From assembly GCA_038501195.1 (NCBI GenBank), contig JBBPUQ010000004.1, positions 682,001 through 746,000 of the forward strand: a stretch of 64,000 bases of DNA, in the 5' to 3' direction. The translations under genes and the position numbers were made by a program. Numbering within the stretch: the first letter of the stretch is position 1; each line of letters starts with the position of its first letter. Origin of the DNA: Nemania diffusa (taxonomy: Eukaryota; Ascomycota; Sordariomycetes; Xylariales; Xylariaceae). Shown in pieces: positions 14,201 through 24,991 of this stretch. Under the pieces are notes generated by a model that was not told the DNA's origin, searched no databases, and saw only the letters and a program-made list of their open reading frames with translations.

Positions 14201-17192
14201 ATAAAAAAATTTAAATTTAAAATTTTAAAAATAACTTTTATTTAAAAAATTAACAAGTTTTTTTTAAAAAAAAAAAATTAAAGTTTTAAATAAATAGTTT
14301 ATTTATATAAATAATAATATTATAATTAAAAAAATTTTATAATTATTAAAAAATATATTTAAAATTTAAAAAAACAAAAATATTATTAATATTTAAAAAA
14401 AAACTAAATATAAATTTTATTAATAAATAATTAATAATATATAAAACTAAATTTATATATATATATTTTTAATATTTAAAATTAAAAAGTTATAAATATT
14501 TTTTTTTAATTAATTTTATAAATAAAATTATATAAAATAAATAAATAAATTATTTTTTTTTATTTATTTTATTTTTATTTAATTATTAATTTATAAACTT
14601 TAAATAAAGTTATAATATTTAATAGTTATTTTTTATTATTATAATTTAAAATTATTTTATTAATTTAAAATAAAAAATATATTATAATAATTAATATTAT
14701 ATTATTTTTTATTAATTTAAAATTTATTTAAAATATTATAATAAATTTATTATAATTAGTTTTAAAAAATTAAAATAATTTATTATAGCTTTAATAAATT
14801 TTTAAATTTTTTTTATTTATATTTAAAAATTTATAAATAAATTATTATAATTATATTAAAACTTTTGTTATATTTTTATTAATAATATTATATTTTTTTA
14901 AATATTAAAATTAAATATTTATAATATTTATAAAATATATTTATATTGTTTTAAAAAAAAAAATATTATTATTATTTAAAAAATTATTTATTATATATTT
15001 TTTTATAAAATTTTTAAACTTTTAAATAAATATTTTTAATATATCTATAATTAAAAAAAAACTAGCTATTTTTTAAACATTTTAAATTTTTAAATTAACT
15101 AAAAGTTTTAAAACAATATTTAAATAATAATAAAATTTTATATATTTTATTTTTTTATTATATTTAATATATAAAATTATTATAAAAAAAAACTAAATTT
15201 TTAAATTAAAAATATTAAATAAATAAAATTATAAATAATAACTTTAATACATATTAAATATGTTATAAATTAATATTTTTTAAATTTATAAACTTAAAAT
15301 TAAAATTTTTTAAAATAATATAAATATTAATTTATAATAATATAATATTATATTATTACAATTTAATTAAAACTTTATTTATATAAATAAACGCTTTTTT
15401 AAAATAAAAGTTTAATATAATAATATTTTATTTAAACAATAAATATATATAAAAGTTTAATTTAATTATATTTTTTAATTATTTTATATTTTTATTAAAA
15501 ATATATTATAATTTTTTAAAAATAAAAATAATTTATATTATATAAATATATAAATATTTTTAAAAATTATAATAAAAATATTATATAATTTAATAATTAT
15601 ATTTATAAATTATTATTTTATGAAAAATATTTTAAATTAAATTAGTTTAAATATAAATTTAATAAATTATAATAATAAATATTTAATAAATATATTAATT
15701 TATTTATTATAATATAAATTATAAATATATTATTTATTTAAATATTTTAATTATATTTTTAATATATTAAATTAATTATAAAACTTTATTAATTTAATAA
15801 ATATTAAAAGTAAAATTTAATTTTTAATTAAATATAATTTATAATATTTAAAACAATTATAAATAAAAAAGTTAAATTTAAATTTATAACTAATTATAAC
15901 AAAAATTTTAAATATTATAAAATTTTAAAAATTATTTATAAAAATAATAAAAATATTATAAACTTTTTATATTTTAATTATTTATTTATTATAATTAATA
16001 AATTATTATATAATATAAATTATAAAAAAAAATATAAATTATATATTTTAAATAAACAAATTAATAAATTTTTAAATATAATATATAATAATAAATATTA
16101 TTTTAAATATAAATATATAATAATAAAACTTAAATTATATATAATTATATTTAAAATAAAATAAGTTTAAATATATTTAAAGTTTTATAATAAATATAAA
16201 ATATATAATATAAATAAAAAAAAACTTTTAAAAAACTATTAATTTATTTAATTAAAAAATATAAAATTAATAAAAATTATTATTATAAACTTTATTATAA
16301 AACTATTTAAAGTTTTAATAAATATTATTTTATAATATTTAAATAAAATTTTAAATTATAATATATTAATAATTATAATTTATATTATATTTAAATATAT
16401 ATTTTTTATTTTTAAATATAAAATATATATAACTATATATTAAATTATAATATTAATTAAATAATTTTTATTAATTAATTAAAAAATATTTAATAATATT
16501 ATTTTTAATTATAATTAAAAGTTTATATTATAGTTTTAAAAAAAATTATAAAAAAGTTTTAAAATAAAATTATTTATAATTATAATATATTATTTTTAAA
16601 ACAATAACTTATTAAAAAAAAAAAACTAAATTATAAAAATAATTATTTAATATTATATATTTATATATTTTAAAAAAAACTAAATAAATATATTATTTAT
16701 ATTATAATAAAATTTAAATAATATATATTTTAATTTAAATAAATCAAAAAAATAATATAGCTAAAAATATTTATTTTATAAAATAATATTTTTATAAAAA
16801 TATAAAATTAATTATAAATTTTATAATAATATAAATAAAATAATATTATAATAATAAATATAAATTAATAAAGTTTAAAATTAATAATAAAATTTATTTA
16901 AAGTTTTATAATAACTATTATTTATTTAATAAATTTTTTAAAAAATATTTATAATAATAAATTAACTTATAAAAAATTAAACAAAAAATTAATTAATTAA
17001 TATATAAACTAAACTTTTTAAAAACTTTTAATATATATTTAGTTTTTTTTATTATATATTTATTATTTAATATAAAAAAAAAACTTGTTTTATTATAAAA
17101 TTTTTATATTAAAGTTTATTTATAATAAATAAAACTTTAATAAAAGAAATAATTTGTTTAAAGTTAAAATTATTTTATAAAATTAAATAAAT
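11206..17192. other. RIP-degraded AT-rich block, no gene recognised
   Basis: About 6 kb of A/T-dominated sequence with stops in every frame. The few remaining C and G bases lie mostly in ACT/AGT and AGCT contexts. I found no intact LTR pair, tRNA or splice-supported exon. It is most likely transposon remains mutated beyond recognition. Confidence 0.6.
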
Positions 17193-18165
17193 AAATTTAA
17201 AAATAAATTTAATTATTTAATTAAATAAAAAAGCTATAAATATAAAAATAACTAATAATAATTAAAATAATAATTTTATAATATTAAAATATTAATTAAA
17301 AAATATTAAATTTAAAAAAAAAACATTTAGTTTTTTAAATTAAAAAAGTTTAAAAAATTCGAAAATATTTAAAAAAATAAAATTAATAAATATTATATAT
17401 AATTATTAAAAATAACAATTTTTTTTTATATAACAATATTTAATATAAACAAATATAAAAATTTTAAAAAATAAATCTTTTAAAACTATTTTATATATAT
17501 TTTTAATATTAATTTTATTTAAAACTATTTTATATTAATAAATTAATTAAATAAAAAAAGCTTTTAAATTTTTTTTTTTAATTTAATTTTATAAATTTAT
17601 TTATTTTAATTTATATTATATTTTTATAAAATTAAATATAAATATTATTTATAGTAAATTTTATTATAAATTTAAAAACAAATTTAATTATTTAATTAAA
17701 TAAAAAAACTATAAATATAAAAATAATTAATAATAATTAAAATAATAATATTATAATATTAAAACATTTGTTAAAAAATATTAAATTTAAAAAAAAAAAC
17801 ATTTAATTTTTTAAATTAAAAAAACTTAAAAAATTTAAAAATATTTAAAAAAACAAAATTAATAAATATTATATATAATTATTAAAAACAACGATTTTTT
17901 TTTTAATATAGCAATATTTAATATAAATAAATATAAAAGTTTTAAAAAATAAGTTTTTTAAATCTATTTTATATATATTTTTAATATTAGTTTTATTTAA
18001 AACTATTTTATATTAATTAATTAAATAAATAAAAAAAACTTTTAAGTTTTTTTTTGATTTAATTTTATAAATTTAATTTTTTTAATTTATATTATATTTT
18101 TATAAACTTAAATATAAACATTATTTATAATAAACTTTATTAATAAATATAATATTAATAATAAA
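17193..18165. repeat. Tandem duplication, two units of about 475 bp
   Basis: Unit 1 (17193-17667) and unit 2 (17668 to about 18150) align throughout, starting at AAATTTAAAAAYAAATTTAA, with nearly all differences C/T or G/A. Each unit holds an inverted copy of the dispersed module (17452-17660 and 17928-18143). The first 90 bp or so recur a third time at about 19405-19495. Confidence 0.8.
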
Positions 18166-20140
18166 TTTAAAAACTAAATAGTATTATATATTTTTTTAAA
18201 AAAAAACTAAAATTAAAAAATTTAAAAAACAAATTTAACTTTTTTAATTAAATTAATACATTTATATAAATATTTTTTATATTTATTATTTTATTTAATT
18301 TTTAATAAATTTATTATTTTAAATAAATAATAAAATTTATTTAGTTATTTTAATTATTTATTAATTATATTATATATATTAACTATTTTAAAATTTATTT
18401 TTTTAAATATAAATATAATTTATAACAATTAATTAAATTAAAAAATATAAAATTAATAAAAATAATTGCAATAAATTTTATATTAAATTTATTAAATATA
18501 TTATTTATAAATATATTTTAATAAATTAAAAAGTTTAATTATTATAATATAATAATAATAGTTATATATATAACTTTAAAAAAATTATAGTTAATATTAA
18601 ATTATAAAAAATATATAATAAAAAATTAACTTATATTTTTAATAAAGCTTTTATTTATTTAAAACTAAAATGTTTTTATAAAAATTATATTAAATAAAAA
18701 TTATAAATTTATATTTATTTTTTAAAAAAAACTATAAAAAGTAATAAATATAAAGCTTTTAATAGTTATAATATATTATTTTAAATAAATAACTTTTTAA
18801 AATATAAAAATTAAATAATAAAAATTATTATATATTATTATTTATTTTAAAACTTTAACAATATATAAATAAATATAATTTTTATATTATAATAAAACTT
18901 TTATAATATATACTTTAAATTTATTAAATTTTTAATATATAAATAATTGTTTAAATTTAAATTATTAAACTTTAACAATATAATTATAAAAATAAAAACT
19001 ATTAATATTATTTAAAAATTATATTTTTTAAAAAAAATTTTATAAAAAAATACTAAGTTAGCAATAAATTTTATATTGTTTTATATTAAATATTACTATA
19101 ATAAAAAGCATTAAATAATAAAATTTTTTTTAAAAAAATAAAATATATTTAAAGTTATATAAAAGTTATTATTTATTTAATAAATTATTTTAAAAACTTT
19201 TATAATAGTTTATAAAATTTAAAAAAAATAAAAAACTAAATAAATTAATTAATTTATAAAATTAATTTTTTAAAAACTTTTAATATTTATTTAATTATAT
19301 TAATAATATATTTATTATTTAAAAATTATAACATGATTTTTTTTTTATTAAATTGTTTTTTTTTTAAATTTATTTGAAATAATTAACTAAATTAAATATT
19401 AAATTAATAAATTTAAAAAAAAATTTAACTTTTTAATTAAATAAAAAAGCTATAGTTATAAAAACAATTAATAATAATTAAAATAATAACTTTAGCAAAT
19501 TAAAATTTTAATAAATAAATATTAATAATATTAAAAAAAATATTTATTAATAAAAAATAAAAAAAAATTACAATAGTAAAAAAAAGTAATAAATAATTTT
19601 ATTAAAAAGTTAATTAATTATTTAATTAAAAATATTAAAATTAATATATTTTTTTATTTATTTTAATATTTAATATAATTAAATAAAAAATTATTTTAAT
19701 AAAAAAAAAATTTATATTATAATAAGTTTTATTAATAATAAAATAAAAATAAATAATAAAAATAAACTAAAACTTAAATTAAATAAATTTTTTTTATTAA
19801 CTTTAAACTAGCTTTTTTTTAAAAAAATTATATTTATAAATTTTTATTATAAACCTTTATAATTAAGTTTTTTTTATATAAATAAAAAAATTTTAAAAAA
19901 ATAAAAAAATAATAATAATAATAAAACTTTTTATTTTAATAATTGTTTTAATTATATATATATAATTTATTATTTAATAAAATATAAGAACTAATACAAC
20001 TTTTAATTTTTAAATTTAATATATATGTTTTAATATTATATTAATAATTAACTTTAATTTTAAAAACATTATTTAACAAGCTTTTTTTAATATATTATAT
20101 AAATTATTAAATATTAGTTATATTGTTTATATAATTAATA
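18166..20140. other. AT-rich flank with a partial repeat unit
   Basis: Degraded AT-rich sequence up to the edge of the gene island. The stretch at about 19405-19495 repeats the start of the 475-bp unit found at 17193 and 17668. I see nothing else in it. Composition changes over about 100 bp near 20140-20200. Confidence 0.6.
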
Positions 20141-20353
20141 TATACTTTTTATACACAAGCTTTAAACTTGTTAAAAAAAGCTTAAATTTCACACCATTTA
20201 ACACAAGCTTTGTTTTAGAAATTCTACTTGCACTTAATTATTTTTTTCCTCACTTTCATATTAACATGTATACATAGAATATGCTATACATCATTGCAAA
20301 TGCACTCGATGTAACATTAAGTAAATGCCTTATATACACATTTAATTCATCTA

Positions 20354-20498
20354 ACAATAATTAAAGTTTTACACCAACTATTAAAAAAATCGCTAAGGCA
20401 TTACTGCAAAGCACTAAATCTTATATAATACCACAATAATTAAAGCTTTACACTAACTATTGAAAAAATCGCTGAGGCACTACAGAGTGCTAAATCTG
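20354..20498. repeat. Short tandem duplication at the island edge
   Basis: A segment of about 70 bp beginning ACAATAATTAAAG occurs at 20354 and again at 20433. The copies differ almost only by C/T and G/A (for example CGCTAAGGCAT against CGCTGAGGCAC), plus a small indel. It lies just downstream of the kinase stop codon, between the gene and the AT block. Confidence 0.8.
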
Positions 20499-20561
20499 AC
20501 ATTATCCTACCTCTTCTTTCTCAATTCTACCAGTCACTGTTACTGCTTGTTAAACATGTGA

Positions 20562-22091
20562 CTAGAGATTAAAAGGGCAAAGCTGAAAGATACGCGCAAG
20601 AAGCGCAAACATCGCCAAGGAAGTAACTCCCACGAGCCTTTGTATTTTGTTCTTAGAAGTTTCGGTTATCATGGAAGGCCTTACATGTTGACCGAGCCAC
20701 GGGTGGTGAACGACTTCCTCGATGCTCATTCTCCTAGCCGGGTTATAGTGAAGCATTTTTCGGAGCAAGTCAGCCAACCCTAAAACATCTTCCCCCGTTA
20801 GCCCGTCCTTGGCAACCTTTTCCTGCTCCTCGTCAGTCACATCACCTGCGCCAATAATGTTAGGTTTGGATTCTCTCTTTTTACCAATGCTGGCCTCGAA
20901 ATGATCGGAATACCCACTAGCCTCAACGACTTTTCGTCTAACTTCGAGTAAGTCGCTACCTTCCCATTTGCATGGGCAGCATTCCCATTTGTTACTGTCT
21001 ACAGACTGGAACATTCCTTCCTCAGTCTGCTCTAGAGCTGGAGTTGGCCACTCCGTTGTATAAAATGGATTGCCATATTGTATGCATCTGTATGGTTCGG
21101 GTAGGGACCATAGGAAAAACTCGATGCTTCGAGCAGCGGCATGATGATGTTCCCCATCAATCATTGCCTTACCGCATACCAATTCGTAGAGAGTCGTTGC
21201 TAATGACCAAATATCACTATAAGGCCCTGGCTGAAAAGTCTTCTGCCAAATGATTTCTGGTGCTGCATACGAAAGGGAGGTTCCATGTATAGCTGGAGGA
21301 CTACTGGTCAGATAAGACGTACCAAAGTCAACAATAAACGCAGAGCCTGTAATGGTGGTTGCTTGCCAAGTATTCTGTGATAGCAGCACGACATCAGGTG
21401 CTAGAGACACGCTGGATTCTGACTCTAGTTCACAGCTCACAGGCTTAGCCACCAACAGCTCCAAAACTTGGGCTTTACTTAACTTGTCCAGACCTTGTAT
21501 CTCCATCCTTACGTTTTCTGGCTTAAGGTCTCCGTGGCACACCCCAGACTGGTGTAAGAAGTGCACCGCCTGTATAATCTGACCACAAGTGCGTTTAACA
21601 TTATCTGTGATATGTCCGTTATTCTCTTCGGTAACCTTCGTCCGCCAATCACTTACTGTTGGACCTAGGACTGGTAACACAATGCAATAATGACGTCCGT
21701 TGGGCCCTGTGGCCCAGAATCGTTCTGACGGTATTAAGAGGTGATTTTGCCTAAGCTGTTGCAAGGATGATTTCTTTAAGAGATGACGGTAAATCGATTC
21801 CTCTCTGCTGTCTGCTGAGTGCTCTACTGTCATAATTTTGACAACCTTCCATCCACCGGCGACACTATCATGACAGAGGAACACCAGCCCTACGGTACCA
21901 CTCTCAAGCATATGCACTACTTCATAACGTTTATTCAGTAGGTCTCCTGGGTGAAATGGGTGGTAGCCACCACGTTCTTTAGCGGTGCTAATTCTAGGGG
22001 GGGTAATTTCAGCTTCCCCGTCGGCGCCTAGATTCATAATCTTAGCTGCGAAGGTTCGAGCTAGGGAGCAAAAGCTATTTCTCTCTGACAT
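20562..22091 (-). CDS. SRPK-like serine/threonine protein kinase
   Basis: Single-exon 509-aa protein. It opens with the GGYHPFHPGD segment (41-50) typical of fungal SR-protein-kinase relatives. Kinase landmarks follow in order: a degenerate glycine loop ESGTVGLVF (63-71), the ATP-binding Lys85 in WKVVKIM, catalytic loop HGDLKPENV (186-194), DFG (255-257) and APE (277-279). Between the catalytic loop and DFG lies an insert of about 60 residues, as in SRPKs, and a second spacer falls around 345-430 before the C-lobe end (RRMSIEEVVHHPWL). The HRD arginine is glycine. A hydrophobic stretch at 486-505 could be a C-terminal membrane anchor, which is unusual for the family. Catalytic residues are present, so it is probably active; the substrate is unknown. 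The start ATG at 22089-22091 gives the longest frame, and the conserved start of the domain lies 40 residues in. It borders the AT block directly. Confidence 0.9.
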   Translation of the reverse strand: MSERNSFCSLARTFAAKIMNLGADGEAEITPPRISTAKERGGYHPFHPGDLLNKRYEVVHMLESGTVGLVFLCHDSVAGGWKVVKIMTVEHSADSREESIYRHLLKKSSLQQLRQNHLLIPSERFWATGPNGRHYCIVLPVLGPTVSDWRTKVTEENNGHITDNVKRTCGQIIQAVHFLHQSGVCHGDLKPENVRMEIQGLDKLSKAQVLELLVAKPVSCELESESSVSLAPDVVLLSQNTWQATTITGSAFIVDFGTSYLTSSPPAIHGTSLSYAAPEIIWQKTFQPGPYSDIWSLATTLYELVCGKAMIDGEHHHAAARSIEFFLWSLPEPYRCIQYGNPFYTTEWPTPALEQTEEGMFQSVDSNKWECCPCKWEGSDLLEVRRKVVEASGYSDHFEASIGKKRESKPNIIGAGDVTDEEQEKVAKDGLTGEDVLGLADLLRKMLHYNPARRMSIEEVVHHPWLGQHVRPSMITETSKNKIQRLVGVTSLAMFALLARIFQLCPFNL

Positions 22092-23659
22092 TTTGGAAAT
22101 TGCTTACTAATTGGACAAACAAGAGTTTAATAATATCAACTGATCTCGGACTTTATAGTATAATGGTGCGAATGGCAGTGGGATTTCGGTAAATACTATA
22201 ATGTTGGCAGAATTAAATAGCTCATTGGCCTTTTTCATAACCATTTCCTTGTTCTTTTTTCATTGTCTAAGTCGGATCTCGAATATTGTCTTCTGAGGAA
22301 ACAAAGAACACGTTTATAACTATTTCAAAAGCAGACCATCTATATCATGTCATTTATAGCGATATTAAAACTAGGCCTTAAAGCCAAAGCTTTTTAATTT
22401 TTATTCACAACAATAATCAAGTTACATGTAAGTGAAATAATTGAGTACTTAGAAAAACCCCAGGTAGATTTGATCAATGAACCCGTTTTACCTAATACCT
22501 TAATACATTGATAGTTTTATAACCTGACGTTGCAGCAACACTCGCAACTTATGTATTACCAACGAGAGGTACCTCGAAGCCTGCCAATTATAGCTCATAC
22601 ATAACTATATTTCAATCTAATCAACGACCGTAAGCTACTATGTGACCCAGCTTGTTTGAATCTTTACTACAATAAGGTTCACTCGAAGAAATCTAATAAT
22701 GAATTACATAGTTATCACATGCCATCTGCATCTTGCATTTTTAACTGTACCCACGCTGTGCGGTTTACCTTACTATGATTACATAACCTCAGTATAGAGA
22801 TACTTACGTATACCTACCCATACTGCACGCATATGTATAAACGCATGCATCTAGACGAAGGACGCAGACTATTTAAATAACCAGCCTAAACAAATCTCTA
22901 TGACACGCGCGAATGATCGCGCTTCTCTACGTGTGGGTATTCCCAGAACCATATAATTCATTTAGTTCCGGGTTGTGTTTCTGTCTCGACTCTCTACAGT
23001 ACTTGCGTTTCCCAGTGAAGCGCCAAGCGCCGCATGCCTGGCCGAAACCCAGGTACACAGGCCGCCAAGCGCTCTAGCCAGGGGTGACGACACACGATGA
23101 GTTTCACATCCACTAAGACTAGGCGTGTTAGCTCTTTCTGTGTGCGTGTGTACTTGGAATCAATCGCCACAGGGAGCTCTCATCCACAGGTCACCAGTCG
23201 TCCATTTGTCGCCCAGCCTGCCTGCCCGCCTGTCTCGCACGCACCGCAGCACCGCACACATCGCACACATCACATTGCACACGCGCGTCGGTATACAGAG
23301 TATATACAGAGTATCCTGCGTGTGTCTGCAGTGGTCTGCGCTCGCTAGGTAAAACATGGCCACTACGACGAGACCAAGCTACCTACCTATCAGTAACCTT
23401 CCAAAGTCATGGCAACACCAGCCCCTTTTATTCTCCGCCGGTCTTGTTCCCATCCCCAGGTAGTAAGGTATATGTATGTAGGGAGAACTGGCTAGTCTGT
23501 ACGCAGTATTGCTTGCCTCTTGCCAAGATGGTAATTTCCTGCTCATGGGAGCTTTAAATAACGACCCGGACCCATTGTACGCACGTTTGTACAAGTGTAT
23601 TCTGTAGATCATACCTCTCCTTCGTTTCTTGTCTCTAATATTATTTCTTGTCGTTTGTT
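22092..23659. other. Intergenic region between kinase and secreted-protein gene
   Basis: About 1.6 kb of mixed composition between two divergently transcribed genes, so it should hold both promoters. A CA/CG-rich low-complexity stretch lies at 23235-23290. Open frames on both strands at 23097-23363 overlap each other there and have arbitrary composition, so I do not call them. I recognise no RNA gene. Confidence 0.6.
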
Positions 23660-23839
23660 TTGATCTTCTCTAGGTGCACAGGTCGCCTCTGCCGTTCCCT
23701 TCGCCCTCACTCTTCCTACCTACCGCGTATTCTTCTCTCTCGGCTGGCCGAATCGCCGTGTTTCTCTCGCAACCCGGTTTTCCCACCCCTCCCCCCCTTC
23801 TGCCGTGCCTTTACGAACCTCTATTAAACCGAATTAATC
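23660..23839 (+). promoter_or_regulatory. Pyrimidine-rich leader/promoter of the secreted-protein gene
   Basis: The strand leading to the ATG at 23840 is strongly C/T-rich (23680-23815), including a run of seven C at about 23792. CT-rich tracts just upstream of the transcription start are common in well-expressed filamentous-fungal genes. A TTTAAATA motif lies at 23554-23561, too far up to be placed with certainty. Inference from composition only. Confidence 0.5.
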
Positions 23840-24397
23840 ATGCTCGCCTCGATTCTCCTCTTCTCCGTCTCCACCTTCGTGGCAGCCGTCTCGGCGAGCG
23901 CCATCCCCCAGCAGCAGCAACAGGCCGGCGTCGCAAAGAGACAGACCAAAGTCGACACGGCCACCATACCCACCTTCAGCTTTGGCCCTTCCACCACCCT
24001 CTACCTAGGCGGTGGTTCTGCTACTACCGGCGGCGCCAACAGCAGCAGCAGCAGCAAACAGCCCGTGTCGGGAACGGCAACGACAACGGCAGCGCGAACG
24101 ACAACGGCAAAAGCCACGGTGACCGAGTCCCCAGCAGAATCAAAGGTCCAGTCAACCGCCCCAGGCACGTCGGCGGCCACCGGCACTATTCCCACCTTTA
24201 GCTACTTCCCCTCTTCGACCGTCCCCGTCAATCCCAGTCCTACAACCCAACCTAGTGCTGGGGCTGGCGAGAGCAACAGTGGTGGTAACAACGCCAGCAA
24301 CGGAACCACGGATGGAACTGGCGATGATACACAGGTCGGGTCAAATGAGGACCTCGCAGACTTGCTAAGAGGCCTACTAGACTTGCTCGGGGCGTAG
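23840..24397 (+). CDS. Small secreted Ser/Thr-rich protein with Kex2 site
   Basis: 185 aa. Residues 1-20 form a classical signal peptide (hydrophobic core LASILLFSVSTFVAAVSA). A Q-rich stretch (24-28) and a dibasic KR at 33-34, a Kex2-type cleavage site, follow and suggest a short propeptide. The mature part is rich in Ser, Thr, Gly and Ala, has no cysteine, and carries a motif twice: IPTFSFGPSTT (43-53) and IPTFSYFPSST (117-127), separated by a low-complexity Ser/Thr linker likely to be O-glycosylated. The C-terminus DLADLLRGLLDLLGA (171-185) could form an amphipathic helix; there is no clear GPI signal. No known family is recognised. The alternate frame at 23674-24201 reads through the CT-rich leader and is rejected. 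A secreted cell-surface or effector-like role is a guess. Confidence 0.75.
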   Translation: MLASILLFSVSTFVAAVSASAIPQQQQQAGVAKRQTKVDTATIPTFSFGPSTTLYLGGGSATTGGANSSSSSKQPVSGTATTTAARTTTAKATVTESPAESKVQSTAPGTSAATGTIPTFSYFPSSTVPVNPSPTTQPSAGAGESNSGGNNASNGTTDGTGDDTQVGSNEDLADLLRGLLDLLGA

Positions 24398-24991
24398 ACG
24401 CATGCGTATCTCGTCAAATGACCTAGGAAGCAAAGCCATACTCATGCGCTTCGGCCCCCGTGCGAATACTTAAACTATCTTCGTATAAACATATAGTGAC
24501 AGACGCGAATAGAAATAGCTCTTCTACGAGGTATTTCTATATCCTGCATTGCGTATATATTGTACAGTTTGCTCTCAAGATGCACTGGAATGTCAGCACC
24601 CACTCTTGTGTAGCTACTCGCCATTCGCACTTGTAAACGCCCGTAGGGACGTGTTAGAATAAAAGAAAAAGAGCGCATGTTTTAATTGGAAACCATCTCG
24701 ATGTGCATGTTTTAGCAGCTCTTTCGCAGCAAATGGGTAGCACCTCGTCCTATGCTAGATGACCTATAAGAGAGCGATACGTTATCCCAAAAGATGTGGG
24801 CGCACCTTTCTGTAAACGGTGGTGTTTCCAGCGTTTCTATGGCCTAGTATATATAATAACCCAGGATTCGTCACAATTAAATATTTTCTCTTCGCGAGTC
24901 ACGACGGCTAACGGCGCAATTCTGTTTGTATTGCTCTCTTTCACCCCCCCCCCCTTGCTAGACGAGAGCGCCGAGTAGTGAAATATACCCC
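24398..24991. other. Convergent intergenic region
   Basis: About 0.6 kb between the stop codons of the secreted-protein gene (plus) and the transporter gene (minus), holding both 3' untranslated regions. Short open frames are present but lack family features. A run of C occurs at 24945-24953. Nothing else is recognised. Confidence 0.6.

Noticed and set aside
1..20140. Mitochondrial DNA or an AT-rich protist or bacterial genome
   Set aside because: No mitochondrial or housekeeping genes are present. The AT blocks consist of mutated LTR elements continuous with a normal-composition fungal gene island.
23097..23363. Overlapping open frames on both strands upstream of the secreted-protein gene
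   Set aside because: They share a CA/CG-rich low-complexity stretch and overlap in three frames; no protein features.
23674..24201. 175-codon frame overlapping the secreted-protein gene
   Set aside because: It reads through the CT-rich leader and an alternate frame of the Ser/Thr linker, with no signal peptide; the frame at 23840 has a clear one.
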